Positions 14,159 to 20,509 of a DNA stretch of 27,849 nucleotides are shown piece after piece. The first letter of the stretch is position 1, and the number at the start of each line of letters is the position of its first letter. The notes below the pieces were generated by a model. The model worked only from the letters and a program-made list of their open reading frames with translations, was not told the DNA's origin and did not search any database. This stretch comes from an uncultured Collinsella sp. (GTDB taxonomy: Bacteria; Actinomycetota; Coriobacteriia; Coriobacteriales; Coriobacteriaceae). The stretch is taken from contig USEF01000005.1 of the NCBI GenBank assembly GCA_900553475.1, forward strand, positions 1 through 27,849. Reading direction: 5' to 3'. Position numbers and translations under genes: made by a program.

Positions 14159-15568
14159 TTACTCGCCCAGCAGGCTCTTGGTGATGGAAGCGGCGGCCTT
14201 CTTGCCGGCGCCCATCGCCAGAATGACCGTAGCGGCACCGGTGACGATGTCGCCGCCGGCCCAGATGCGGGGATCGGTGGTCTGGCCGGTCTCCTCGTCG
14301 GCGATGATGTAGCCCCACTTGTTGAGCTCCATCTTGCCGCCGATCTTCTTTGCGAAGGGGTTGGCGTTGGTACCGATAGCCGAGATTGCGACGTCGCAGG
14401 GAATCTCCTCGATGGCGCCCTCGATGGGCACCGGGCGACGACGGCCGGACTCGTCGGGCTCGCCGAGCTCCATCTTCTGGACCTTGACGGCGCACACGGA
14501 GCCGTCCTCGCCAGCGACAAACTCGAGCGGGGAAACGAGCGGCAGAACCTCGATGCCCTCGGCCTTGGCATGGTGCAGCTCGGCGCGACGGCAGGGCATC
14601 TCGTCCTCGGTACGACGATAGGCGATGATGGCGTGCTCGGCGCCCAGGCGCTTGGCGGTACGGACGGCGTCCATAGCCACGTTGCCGCCACCAAAGACGA
14701 CGACGTTCTTGCCGTGCTTGGTGGGGGTGTCGTACTCGGGGAACTTGTTGGCCTTCATCAGGTTCACGCGGGTGAGGTACTCGTTTGCGAAGAAGACGTT
14801 GGGCAGGTTCTCGCCGGGGACGTTGAGGAACTTGGGCAGGCCAGCGCCGGTCGCCACGTAGATGGCGTCGAAGCCCTGCTCGAACAGCTCCTCGGCCGTG
14901 GCCATGTTGCCCACGACGGAGTTGTACTCAAACTTGACGCCCATGTCCTCCAGGCCGTCAATCTCGCGCTTGACGACCGCCTTGGGCAGACGGAACTCGG
15001 GGATGCCGTAGACCAGCACGCCGCCGCCGGTGAAGAAGGCCTCGAAGACGGTAACGTCAAAGCCGTTACGGGCGAGCTCGCCGGCGCAGGTGATGCCGGA
15101 CGGGCCGGAGCCGACGACGGCGACCTTCTTGCCGTTCTTGGGGGCCATCTTGGGCGTGGAGGCGAGCTCGGGGCGATCACCCAGGAAGCGCTCGAGCTGG
15201 CCGATGGCCACGGGCTCGGACTTTTTACCACGGATGCACTTGCCCTCGCACTGGTTCTCCTGCGGGCAGACACGGCCGCAGATGGCGGGAAGCATGGAGT
15301 CCTCGCGGATGGTATCGAGAGCGCCGCCGAAGTCCTTCGCGCGGATTTGCTCGATAAAGCGGGGGATGTTGATGTTGACGGGGCAGCCCTCAACACAGAA
15401 CGGCTTCTTGCAGTTGAGGCAGCGCTCGGCCTCGGCCAGCGCCATCTCCTCGGTGAAGCCCTTGTCGACGGGGCGGAAGTCGCAGGCGCGCTCGGCAGCC
15501 GGCTCCTCGTTATCGGGGGTGCGGGGCGACTTCATATCGGCAACGAAACGACCGTTAACTAGTGGCAT
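14159..15568 (-). CDS. nfnB: NfnB / GltD-like iron-sulfur flavoprotein, large subunit of NADH-dependent reduced ferredoxin:NADP oxidoreductase
   Basis: A 469-residue protein of the small-subunit glutamate synthase family. The N-terminus carries two cysteine groups for [4Fe-4S] clusters: C50, C53, C58, C62 and C97, C101, C107, C111. An FAD-binding VVGSGPSG follows at about 151-158, then an NAD(P)H domain with VVVFGGGNVAMDA, and the C-terminal GYIIADEETGQTTDPRIWAGGDIVTG. Without a GltB large subunit and with the FAD/[2Fe-2S] partner immediately upstream, it fits NfnB, which couples NADPH, NADH and ferredoxin by electron bifurcation. It overlaps nfnA by 10 bases. Databases often call this gene gltA; glutamate synthase activity is unlikely here. 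Confidence 0.88.
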   Translation of the reverse strand: MPLVNGRFVADMKSPRTPDNEEPAAERACDFRPVDKGFTEEMALAEAERCLNCKKPFCVEGCPVNINIPRFIEQIRAKDFGGALDTIREDSMLPAICGRVCPQENQCEGKCIRGKKSEPVAIGQLERFLGDRPELASTPKMAPKNGKKVAVVGSGPSGITCAGELARNGFDVTVFEAFFTGGGVLVYGIPEFRLPKAVVKREIDGLEDMGVKFEYNSVVGNMATAEELFEQGFDAIYVATGAGLPKFLNVPGENLPNVFFANEYLTRVNLMKANKFPEYDTPTKHGKNVVVFGGGNVAMDAVRTAKRLGAEHAIIAYRRTEDEMPCRRAELHHAKAEGIEVLPLVSPLEFVAGEDGSVCAVKVQKMELGEPDESGRRRPVPIEGAIEEIPCDVAISAIGTNANPFAKKIGGKMELNKWGYIIADEETGQTTDPRIWAGGDIVTGAATVILAMGAGKKAAASITKSLLGE

Positions 15569-16398
15569 GCGCAGCTCTTTTCCTCATAGGCCTTGAGGGA
15601 CTCGCCCTCTTCGGAACGGTAAGCGGCCTGGCGGGCACGAAGGTCATCCCAGTCGACCAGGGTGGCATCGAAGTCGGGGCCGTCGACGCAAGCGAACTTG
15701 GTCACGCCGCCCACCTCGACGCGGCAGCAGCCGCACATACCGGTGCCGTCAACCATGATGGGGTTGAGGGACGCGGTGATGGGGGTGTCGTATTTCTGGG
15801 CGGTGAGGGTCGAGAACTTCATCATCGGAACGGGGCCGACGCAGAAGACCTGGCTCACGGCCTTGTCCTGCAGCAGGCGCTCCAACGGAGCGGTGACAAC
15901 GCCCTGCTCGCCGTAGGAGCCGTCGTCAGTGGTGATGTGGATGTGGTCCTCGTCGAGGAGCTCGCGGAACTGGTCCTCCATGAGCAGGAGGTCCTTGGTG
16001 CGGGCGCCCATGATGGCGTGAACTTCGTGACCGGTCTCGACCAGGTGCTTGGCGACCGGGAAGGCAATTGCCAGGCCGACGCCGCCGCCAATGACGGCGC
16101 AGGGGCCCTCGGCCATCTCGGTGGGAACGCCCAGCGGGCCCACGACGTCGCGCAGCGACTCGCCGGCCTCGTAGGTGGAAAGCATCTCGGTGGTCTTGCC
16201 GATCACCATGAAGATGAACTCGACCCAGCCCTCGTCACCGTTCCAGCCGGCCAGGGTAAACGGGACGCGTTCGCCCGTCTCGTTGGCGCGGACCATGAGG
16301 AACTGTCCAGCGTGCGCATGCTTGGCGATTGCGGGCGCCTCGATGCGGAACTTGAACACCTTCTCCGAGAACTGCGTCTTCTCCAGGATCTTATACAT
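15559..16398 (-). CDS. nfnA: NfnA, FAD/[2Fe-2S] subunit of NADH-dependent reduced ferredoxin:NADP oxidoreductase
   Basis: A 279-residue ferredoxin-NADP reductase-like protein resembling PyrK and sulfide dehydrogenase beta subunits. The FAD-binding segment RVPFTLAGW (about 44-52), the nucleotide-binding AVIGGGVGLAIAFPVAK (about 101-117) and a cysteine group near the C-terminus (C222, C224, C225, C237) are visible. The FCVGPVPMM motif is typical. Together with NfnB it should form the soluble bifurcating transhydrogenase of anaerobes. The start at 16398 is preceded on the minus strand by GAGAGGGG. The leader holds an imperfect dyad (16465-16499). Confidence 0.9.
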   Translation of the reverse strand: MYKILEKTQFSEKVFKFRIEAPAIAKHAHAGQFLMVRANETGERVPFTLAGWNGDEGWVEFIFMVIGKTTEMLSTYEAGESLRDVVGPLGVPTEMAEGPCAVIGGGVGLAIAFPVAKHLVETGHEVHAIMGARTKDLLLMEDQFRELLDEDHIHITTDDGSYGEQGVVTAPLERLLQDKAVSQVFCVGPVPMMKFSTLTAQKYDTPITASLNPIMVDGTGMCGCCRVEVGGVTKFACVDGPDFDATLVDWDDLRARQAAYRSEEGESLKAYEEKSCACH

Positions 16399-16464
16399 AG
16401 AACCCCTCTCTTGTTAGGGCCGCCGAACCGTGCCTCCACGGAAATGGACGGTAGCCCGAATAAA

Positions 16465-16499
16465 ACCGTACGTGCACAGGCGTTGTGCAGACATACGGT
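16465..16499 (-). promoter_or_regulatory. Imperfect dyad in the nfnA leader
   Basis: ACCGTA...TGCACA (16465-16478) and TGTGCA...TACGGT (16484-16499) are inverted, with unequal small gaps between the two blocks. It sits just downstream of the probable -10 on the minus strand, so it could be an operator or a 5' hairpin. The bound factor is unknown. Confidence 0.35.
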
Positions 16500-16503
16500 G
16501 CAA

Positions 16504-16509
16504 ATTATA
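16504..16509 (-). promoter_or_regulatory. -10 box for nfnA-nfnB
   Basis: A perfect TATAAT on the minus strand lies about 105 bases upstream of nfnA. No close -35 match is found at 16-18 bases. The location after the pth terminator supports it. Confidence 0.5.
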
Positions 16510-16583
16510 CCCTCATGGACATGTCACTTACGTGTGTCTTCGGCGGTTGGGAGCAGGGTTTATCCACTTTGGCCTACCAAAGG

Positions 16584-16610
16584 GGGAGAGGTTTATTTTG
16601 GCAGGTTTTA
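16584..16610 (+). repeat. Palindromic repeat, copy 2 (core only)
   Basis: GGGAGAGG then TTTATTTTGGCAGGTTTTA matches the 27-base core of copies 1 and 3. The left palindrome arm is reduced to CCTACCAAA at 16573-16581. Bases 16589-16610 are a perfect 22-base inverted match to 16732-16753. Confidence 0.85.
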
Positions 16611-16624
16611 TCGGGTAAAACGGC

Positions 16625-16665
16625 AAAGGGGCCAGCCTCGGGTTGCAATGAGGTCGGCCCCCTTT
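16625..16665 (-). terminator. Terminator downstream of pth
   Basis: AAAGGGGCC (16625-16633) pairs with GGCCCCCTTT (16656-16665) with one bulge; GCCTC / GAGG extend the stem inward. On the minus strand TTTGCCGTTTT follows. It separates pth from nfnA. Confidence 0.7.
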
Positions 16666-16731
16666 GGGGTGCTATGTGTGTATGGCGGTGCGCGGTTTAT
16701 TGCGATGCGGCCGCTGCGGCGTTTCCGCAGT

Positions 16732-16774
16732 TAAAACCTGCCAAAATAAACCTATCCCTAAATGATAGGTTTTA
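16732..16774 (-). repeat. Palindromic repeat, copy 3, starting at the pth stop codon
   Basis: Read on the minus strand from 16774, the repeat begins TAAAACCT, whose first three bases are the pth stop codon, and ends with the shared core to 16732. The outer arms TAAAACCT and AGGTTTTA are intact; the inner arm has diverged relative to copy 1. Confidence 0.85.
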
Positions 16775-17401
16775 GTGCTTGCCGTTGGCGGAGGCGGCGC
16801 CGTTGACGTGGTCGCGGGCATAGATCACGCCGTGCACGATTGCCAGACCGGCGGCATCTGCGGCGCGGGCGCAGGTGTCCTGGAAATCCTCGGCCTCGCG
16901 GGCGCGCAGCTGCTTAAGCACGTAGTCGGCGACGGCCATCTTGCCGGGAGGGTTGCCGATGCCGGTGCGGATGCGGCTGAAGTCGCGGCTGCCCATCTTG
17001 TCGATGATGGAGCGCAGGCCGTTGTGACCGGCGTGGCCACCGCCCACCTTAACACGTACGTCGCCGGCGGGAATGTCGAGCTCGTCGTGGATTACGAGCA
17101 GCTCCTCGGCCTTGATCTTGTACTCGCGGCAGAGCTTGGAGATGGGGCCACCCGAGGTATTCATATACGACTGCGGCTTGACCAGTACAATCTGGCGCTT
17201 ACCGCCCTCTTCCTCGGGATCGTTGATGTTGATGAGCGCGACCTCGGCGCCGGCCTGGTTTTTCCAGTACGTGACGCCGGCCTGACGGGCCAACTCGTCG
17301 ATCGCTTTGAAGCCAGCGTTGTGGCGGGTCTCGGCATACTCATCGCCAGGGTTGCCAAGTCCGGCAACCATGCGAATCTTAAGCGGCTGTGCAGCTGCCA
17401 T
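16772..17401 (-). CDS. pth: Peptidyl-tRNA hydrolase
   Basis: Releases tRNA from prematurely dropped peptidyl-tRNA. The 209 residues include the opening MVAGLGNPGDEYAETRHNAGF, with Asn16 and the catalytic His27, then PQSYMNTSGG, VIHDELDIPAG and GGHAGHNGLRSI, all conserved active-site or substrate-binding blocks. The C-terminus is slightly extended beyond the E. coli length. The ATG at 17401 is preferred: AAAGGA sits five bases upstream on the minus strand, whereas the ATG at 17407 touches it. In many Gram-positives pth follows prs; here a 1.7-kb block lies between them. Its stop codon is part of a palindromic repeat. Confidence 0.95.
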   Translation of the reverse strand: MAAAQPLKIRMVAGLGNPGDEYAETRHNAGFKAIDELARQAGVTYWKNQAGAEVALININDPEEEGGKRQIVLVKPQSYMNTSGGPISKLCREYKIKAEELLVIHDELDIPAGDVRVKVGGGHAGHNGLRSIIDKMGSRDFSRIRTGIGNPPGKMAVADYVLKQLRAREAEDFQDTCARAADAAGLAIVHGVIYARDHVNGAASANGKH

Positions 17402-17751
17402 GTTCATCCTTTCGTTGATTTGTCGCCTGCTATGGTGAGCGACCCTGTTGCCGCTGTCAAATGGAGGGCAATTGAGGTTATTTGAGGGCGTTTGGACGGC
17501 CGTCGAAATCGAGGTGGACAGTTAGTTCAGATACGTATAAGTTCTGAGGACTCGAAGTGCTCAATTCAATGCCGATACGTTGTTTTGGAGCTTTAGTTAG
17601 TCCATATGACGCTGTTTTGAAGTCTACCCTGCCTTCAAATCGGGCGAATGGTATAGAGATAACTGCAAAACAGCCTAATTCAATGTGTCCATTTATACGT
17701 ATTTGAACTAACTGTCCAGCCCTGCTCGACGGTGCACGGGTGATTCGCCGT
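17402..17751. other. Spacer upstream of pth containing element A
   Basis: Apart from element A (17515-17718) and its flanks, no gene is supported. CCGTCGA (17500-17506) and TCGACGG (17726-17732) form a further 7-base inverted pair just outside the element. Confidence 0.7.
17515..17718. mobile_element. Element A, 204-bp element with terminal inverted repeats
   Basis: The 26-base ends 17515-17540 and 17693-17718 are inverted with one mismatch, which is a G-T pair on the plus strand. The outer end reads TGGACAGTTAGTTCA then GATACGTATA. Inside are GCTGTTTTG / CAAAACAGC (17611-17619 / 17666-17674) and TTTGAAG / CTTCAAA (17616-17622 / 17633-17639). No transposase or convincing ORF is inside. It has the form of a MITE or a structured RNA element. 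It ends 33 bases from the stop of the flanked gene. Confidence 0.8.
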
Positions 17752-18879
17752 TTAGACCGGCGCAAGGCCGATTCCGGCCCGCAGGGCGTTGAGCCAAGCG
17801 GCCTGACGCTTGCGATAGCCCTTGATACGGTATCGGAATCGGACTCCCGCGAGTCGATGCATCGTTTGGGCGAAGGCTTCGAGTGCAACAAGGTCTTTCA
17901 TTTGGTCGCGATTGATAACCAGGACGTGGATGCCCATTGCCTTGAGGCCATTATTTCGATTGCCATCGTGGATGCGAGCGTTTTGAAGCTCATGCCCAAT
18001 TCCGTTGTATTCGTTGTCGACTCCGGCGGCCGGGCAATATAGGTCGCAGATGGCGTAAGGGATGCCGGAGGACATGTTGACCGCAAGAGTGTCGAAGTCG
18101 ATTCGATAGTTGAGTAGCAGGCCTCCCATGGGCAGGCTGCAACATCCGAATCCGCCAAAGCGCATGGGCGCTCCGAGAACGGCAAACATTAGGGATTCGG
18201 CTGGGGATGCAGATCCGGGTCGGGCGAGCTTGACTGCCGTGCGAAACGAGGTGTATGAGCTGCTTTTGGCAAGCTGTGCAACAGTCTCGAGATCTTCGAT
18301 GGTCGTGGCGGGCTCGCATTTGTAGTGTGCCTGTTCGTAGCGGGTTTCGTTCTGCTGTTCGGTCGCCGACTGGTCGCCCCGGCAATCGAGGTCGTCCATC
18401 GCTTCGTAGTCATCGCCCTTGGGCCAGATGTCGTCATAGGCAATGGGGTATGTTGCCCCGGGAGGAAGGGAGTAGGTTCCGAGCAGCTCCATAAGGAGCA
18501 TCAAGGTTTTGGCGACTGATTCATTTTTGGAACAAAGCATGGCTGTCATGGCAGGAGACGTTGCGTAGATGTCGGCCTCGACGTGCATAATTGCACCTTC
18601 AGGAAGAGGAGTGGAGAGAATATGCTGAAGAAGTCGCTTGTCGGGGCGCCTGTTGTCTTCGTTTGAAACGAGAAGATCGAGCAGTTCGGAATCATCTTCA
18701 TTCCAGGCGTCGAGTATCGAAAGTGCGCCAAAGTCTATCGCGTCATTGTTGGGAATGCAGCCAGCCAAGGCCTGTGCTTGCTGTTCGCTATCAACGGAGT
18801 CCCAGGGTAGGGCAGAGTACGCCCGTCGTGCGCGACGAATTGCGCGGAGGGCGGAGAGATGTGAAATCACGGTCGTCAT
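17752..18879 (-). CDS. Hypothetical protein with a C-terminal Vsr/DUF559-like nuclease signature
   Basis: A 375-residue protein I do not recognise by name. The N-terminal half (SHLSALRAIRRARRAYSALP, then DIYATSPAMTAML and ELLGTYSLPPGATYP) resembles AbiEi-like proteins that are numerous in Coriobacteria. The middle has SPAESLMFAVLGAPMRFGGFG (about 225-245). The C-terminus reads AICDLYCPAAGVDNEYNG (277-293), His296, then HDGNRNNGLKAMGIHVLVI. This matches the pattern D..WP....VEYDG..H....D..R...L...GI.V of the Vsr/DUF559 fold, with Asp279 and Glu290 as likely metal ligands. Function is not known; a nuclease or defence role is inference. No ribosome site is evident before the ATG at 18879. The gene is flanked by elements A and B. 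Confidence 0.7.
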   Translation of the reverse strand: MTTVISHLSALRAIRRARRAYSALPWDSVDSEQQAQALAGCIPNNDAIDFGALSILDAWNEDDSELLDLLVSNEDNRRPDKRLLQHILSTPLPEGAIMHVEADIYATSPAMTAMLCSKNESVAKTLMLLMELLGTYSLPPGATYPIAYDDIWPKGDDYEAMDDLDCRGDQSATEQQNETRYEQAHYKCEPATTIEDLETVAQLAKSSSYTSFRTAVKLARPGSASPAESLMFAVLGAPMRFGGFGCCSLPMGGLLLNYRIDFDTLAVNMSSGIPYAICDLYCPAAGVDNEYNGIGHELQNARIHDGNRNNGLKAMGIHVLVINRDQMKDLVALEAFAQTMHRLAGVRFRYRIKGYRKRQAAWLNALRAGIGLAPV

Positions 18880-19042
18880 AGCTATAACGTACTAAGTTGG
18901 CGGCAGAATGCGACCGCCATACCGTTCTTTTCGCTCAGCGGGGCGCTGCGCGCCATGAACGGCTGGGTGTTATGAAATCGGTGGAATCGGTTGAGGGGAT
19001 TGCAGGAAATTGAGCTCTGCCGCGAAGGTTGACGATAGCTAC

Positions 19043-19244
19043 TGGACAGTTAGTTCAGATACGTATAAGACGGCGGGCGTTCGAGGCGTTTCTAAGGGCT
19101 TTCGAGGGCGATTTGAGGGTAAATATGCGGCGGTCGTACTCGAAAGCGATGAGCTTTGGGCAGTATGGCGTTCGCCGGGGAGCTCAGAAGGCTCAGAACG
19201 GCCTTTGGAGCTTTAAAAAAATACGTATCTGAACTAATTGTCCA
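19043..19244. mobile_element. Element B, 202-bp element with the same terminal inverted repeats as A
   Basis: The 24-base ends 19043-19066 and 19221-19244 are inverted with one mismatch, again G-T on the plus strand. The left end is identical to that of element A over 27 bases. The interior differs from A and has its own inverted pair GCTTTCGA / TCGAAAGC (19098-19105 / 19140-19147). A 12-base direct repeat, GAAGGTTGWCGA, flanks it at 19024-19035 and 19247-19258. No transposase is inside. Confidence 0.8.
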
Positions 19245-19265
19245 GGGAAGGTTGTCGAGGGGTAG

Positions 19266-19297
19266 AAAAAGGGTCGGAAGCGAGCTTCCGACCCTTT
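19266..19297 (-). terminator. Terminator of prs
   Basis: AAAGGGTCGGAAG (19268-19280) and CTTCCGACCCTTT (19285-19297) are a perfect 13-base stem with a 4-base loop. On the minus strand a T-run (TTTTTC) follows. It lies 33 bases past the prs stop, so prs ends its transcript before the A/B block. Confidence 0.9.
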
Positions 19298-19330
19298 AAA
19301 AACACCAAAGATGATGAGATGCACGCTGGA

Positions 19331-20317
19331 TTACAGCGCGAAGTCGCCGCCGACGAGCGTGGAGACGGGCTCCTCGTGGTAAACGGCGGAGATGGCCTGA
19401 GCGAACTCCTCGGCGACCGAGATGGTCTTGATTTTGCCGCCGACCTCGACGGGAATGGCGTCGGTGACGAGGCACTCGACGATCGGGGCGTCGTTCAGAC
19501 GCTCGATGGCCGGACCGGAGAAGATGCCGTGGGTGGCGCAGACGTAGATGTCGCCAGCGCCCATAGCCTTGAGCTCCTTGACGTTGGCGCACAGGGTGCC
19601 AGCGGTGTCGATCATGTCGTCGTTGATGATGCAGGTCTTGCCCTTGATGTCACCGATGATGCCCATGACCTCGGCGGCGTTGTGGCGCGGACGGCCCTTG
19701 TGGGCGATGGCCAGGTCGCAGCCGAGCATGTCGGACAGCTTCTTGGCGGCCTTGGCACGACCCACGTCGGGGGAGACGACAACCAGGTTGTCGGTGTCGA
19801 AGTGCATGTCGTTGTAGTACTGGCCAAACAGCGGCAGTGCGGACAGGTGGTTAACCGGGATATCAAAGAAGCCCTGGATCTGACCCTGGTGCAGGTCGAG
19901 GGTGATGATGCGGTCGACGCCGGCGCGCTCGAGCAGGTTGGCGACGAGGCGGGCAGTGATGGGCTCGCGCGGGCCGGCCTTGCGGTCCTGGCGGGCATAG
20001 CCGTAGTGGGTGATAACGGCGGTGATGGAGCGGGCGGATGCACGCTTGGCAGCGTCGGTGGCGATGAGCAGCTCCATGAGCATGTCGTTGACGTTGCCGC
20101 CGGCCACGGACTGAATCAGGAAGACGTCGGCGCCGCGGACGGTCTCGTCGTAGCGGGCGTAAATCTCACCGTTGGCGAACTGCTTTAGCGTAAGGCCCGA
20201 AAGCTCGACCCCAAGGTACTCAGCGATCTTCTGAGCGAGGGGACGGTTGGAGGAACCGGAATACACGCGGATGGACTTGCGCATATTCTCCGACTTCTCG
20301 GGATCATTAATCGGCAT
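19331..20317 (-). CDS. prs: Ribose-phosphate pyrophosphokinase
   Basis: Makes PRPP from ribose 5-phosphate and ATP, feeding purine, pyrimidine, NAD and histidine synthesis; PurF in this window uses it. The 328 residues show the class I blocks: SGSSNRPLAQKIAEYLG, ANGEIYARYDETVRGADVFL, the ATP/R5P segment YGYARQDRKAGPREPITARL, TLDLHQGQIQGFFDIPVNHL and the PRPP loop IINDDMIDTAGTL. The start at 20317 is preceded by AAGGAGAAGG on the minus strand. It lies 192 bases downstream of glmU, separated by a strong hairpin, and is followed by a strong terminator. Confidence 0.97.
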   Translation of the reverse strand: MPINDPEKSENMRKSIRVYSGSSNRPLAQKIAEYLGVELSGLTLKQFANGEIYARYDETVRGADVFLIQSVAGGNVNDMLMELLIATDAAKRASARSITAVITHYGYARQDRKAGPREPITARLVANLLERAGVDRIITLDLHQGQIQGFFDIPVNHLSALPLFGQYYNDMHFDTDNLVVVSPDVGRAKAAKKLSDMLGCDLAIAHKGRPRHNAAEVMGIIGDIKGKTCIINDDMIDTAGTLCANVKELKAMGAGDIYVCATHGIFSGPAIERLNDAPIVECLVTDAIPVEVGGKIKTISVAEEFAQAISAVYHEEPVSTLVGGDFAL

Positions 20318-20460
20318 TACCCTTCTCCTTTATACATCGAATGCCATATAGATGCCTTTTTGCATTGTAACCGTGCGGCGGGGTTAATCGGGTCTTGATA
20401 ACGTCTTTACCGTCAACGGACACGAACCGACCACTCATCCGGTCGCGCAGGTCACGATAG

Positions 20461-20494
20461 AAAAAGGAGCCGTCCCCATGGAACAGCTCCTTTT
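20461..20494 (-). terminator. Terminator or attenuator between glmU and prs
   Basis: On the minus strand AAAAGGAGCTGTTCC pairs with GGGACGGCTCCTTTT around an ATG loop, a continuous stem of about 15 pairs including G-U wobbles, followed by TTTTTC. It begins 16 bases after the glmU stop. prs then needs its own promoter or read-through. Confidence 0.85.
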
Positions 20495-20509
20495 GTGCTT
20501 GGTACAACG

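Larger units (their letters stand above)
16399..16771. other. Intergenic region: nfn promoter, terminator and two repeat copies
   Basis: This 373-base spacer holds the nfn leader and promoter, repeat copy 2 (16584-16610), a terminator (16625-16665) and repeat copy 3 (16732-16774). The two copies face each other. I see no supported gene in it. Confidence 0.75.
18880..19330. other. Spacer between prs and the nuclease-like gene, containing element B
   Basis: This 451-base region holds a small inverted repeat TGGCGG/CCGCCA (18898-18919), element B (19043-19244) and the prs terminator. Short reading frames inside element B have no ribosome site and are not supported as genes. Confidence 0.7.

Noticed and set aside
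17478..17891. Minus-strand reading frame through element A
   Set aside because: It runs from inside the nuclease-like gene through the element with no start signal. The sequence across the repeats is dictated by the DNA symmetry. Not a supported gene.
19010..19216. Small plus-strand reading frame across the left end of element B (68 codons)
   Set aside because: It has no ribosome site, begins outside the element and uses the inverted repeat as coding sequence. The equivalent frame in element A stops within a few codons after the repeat. Treated as non-coding.
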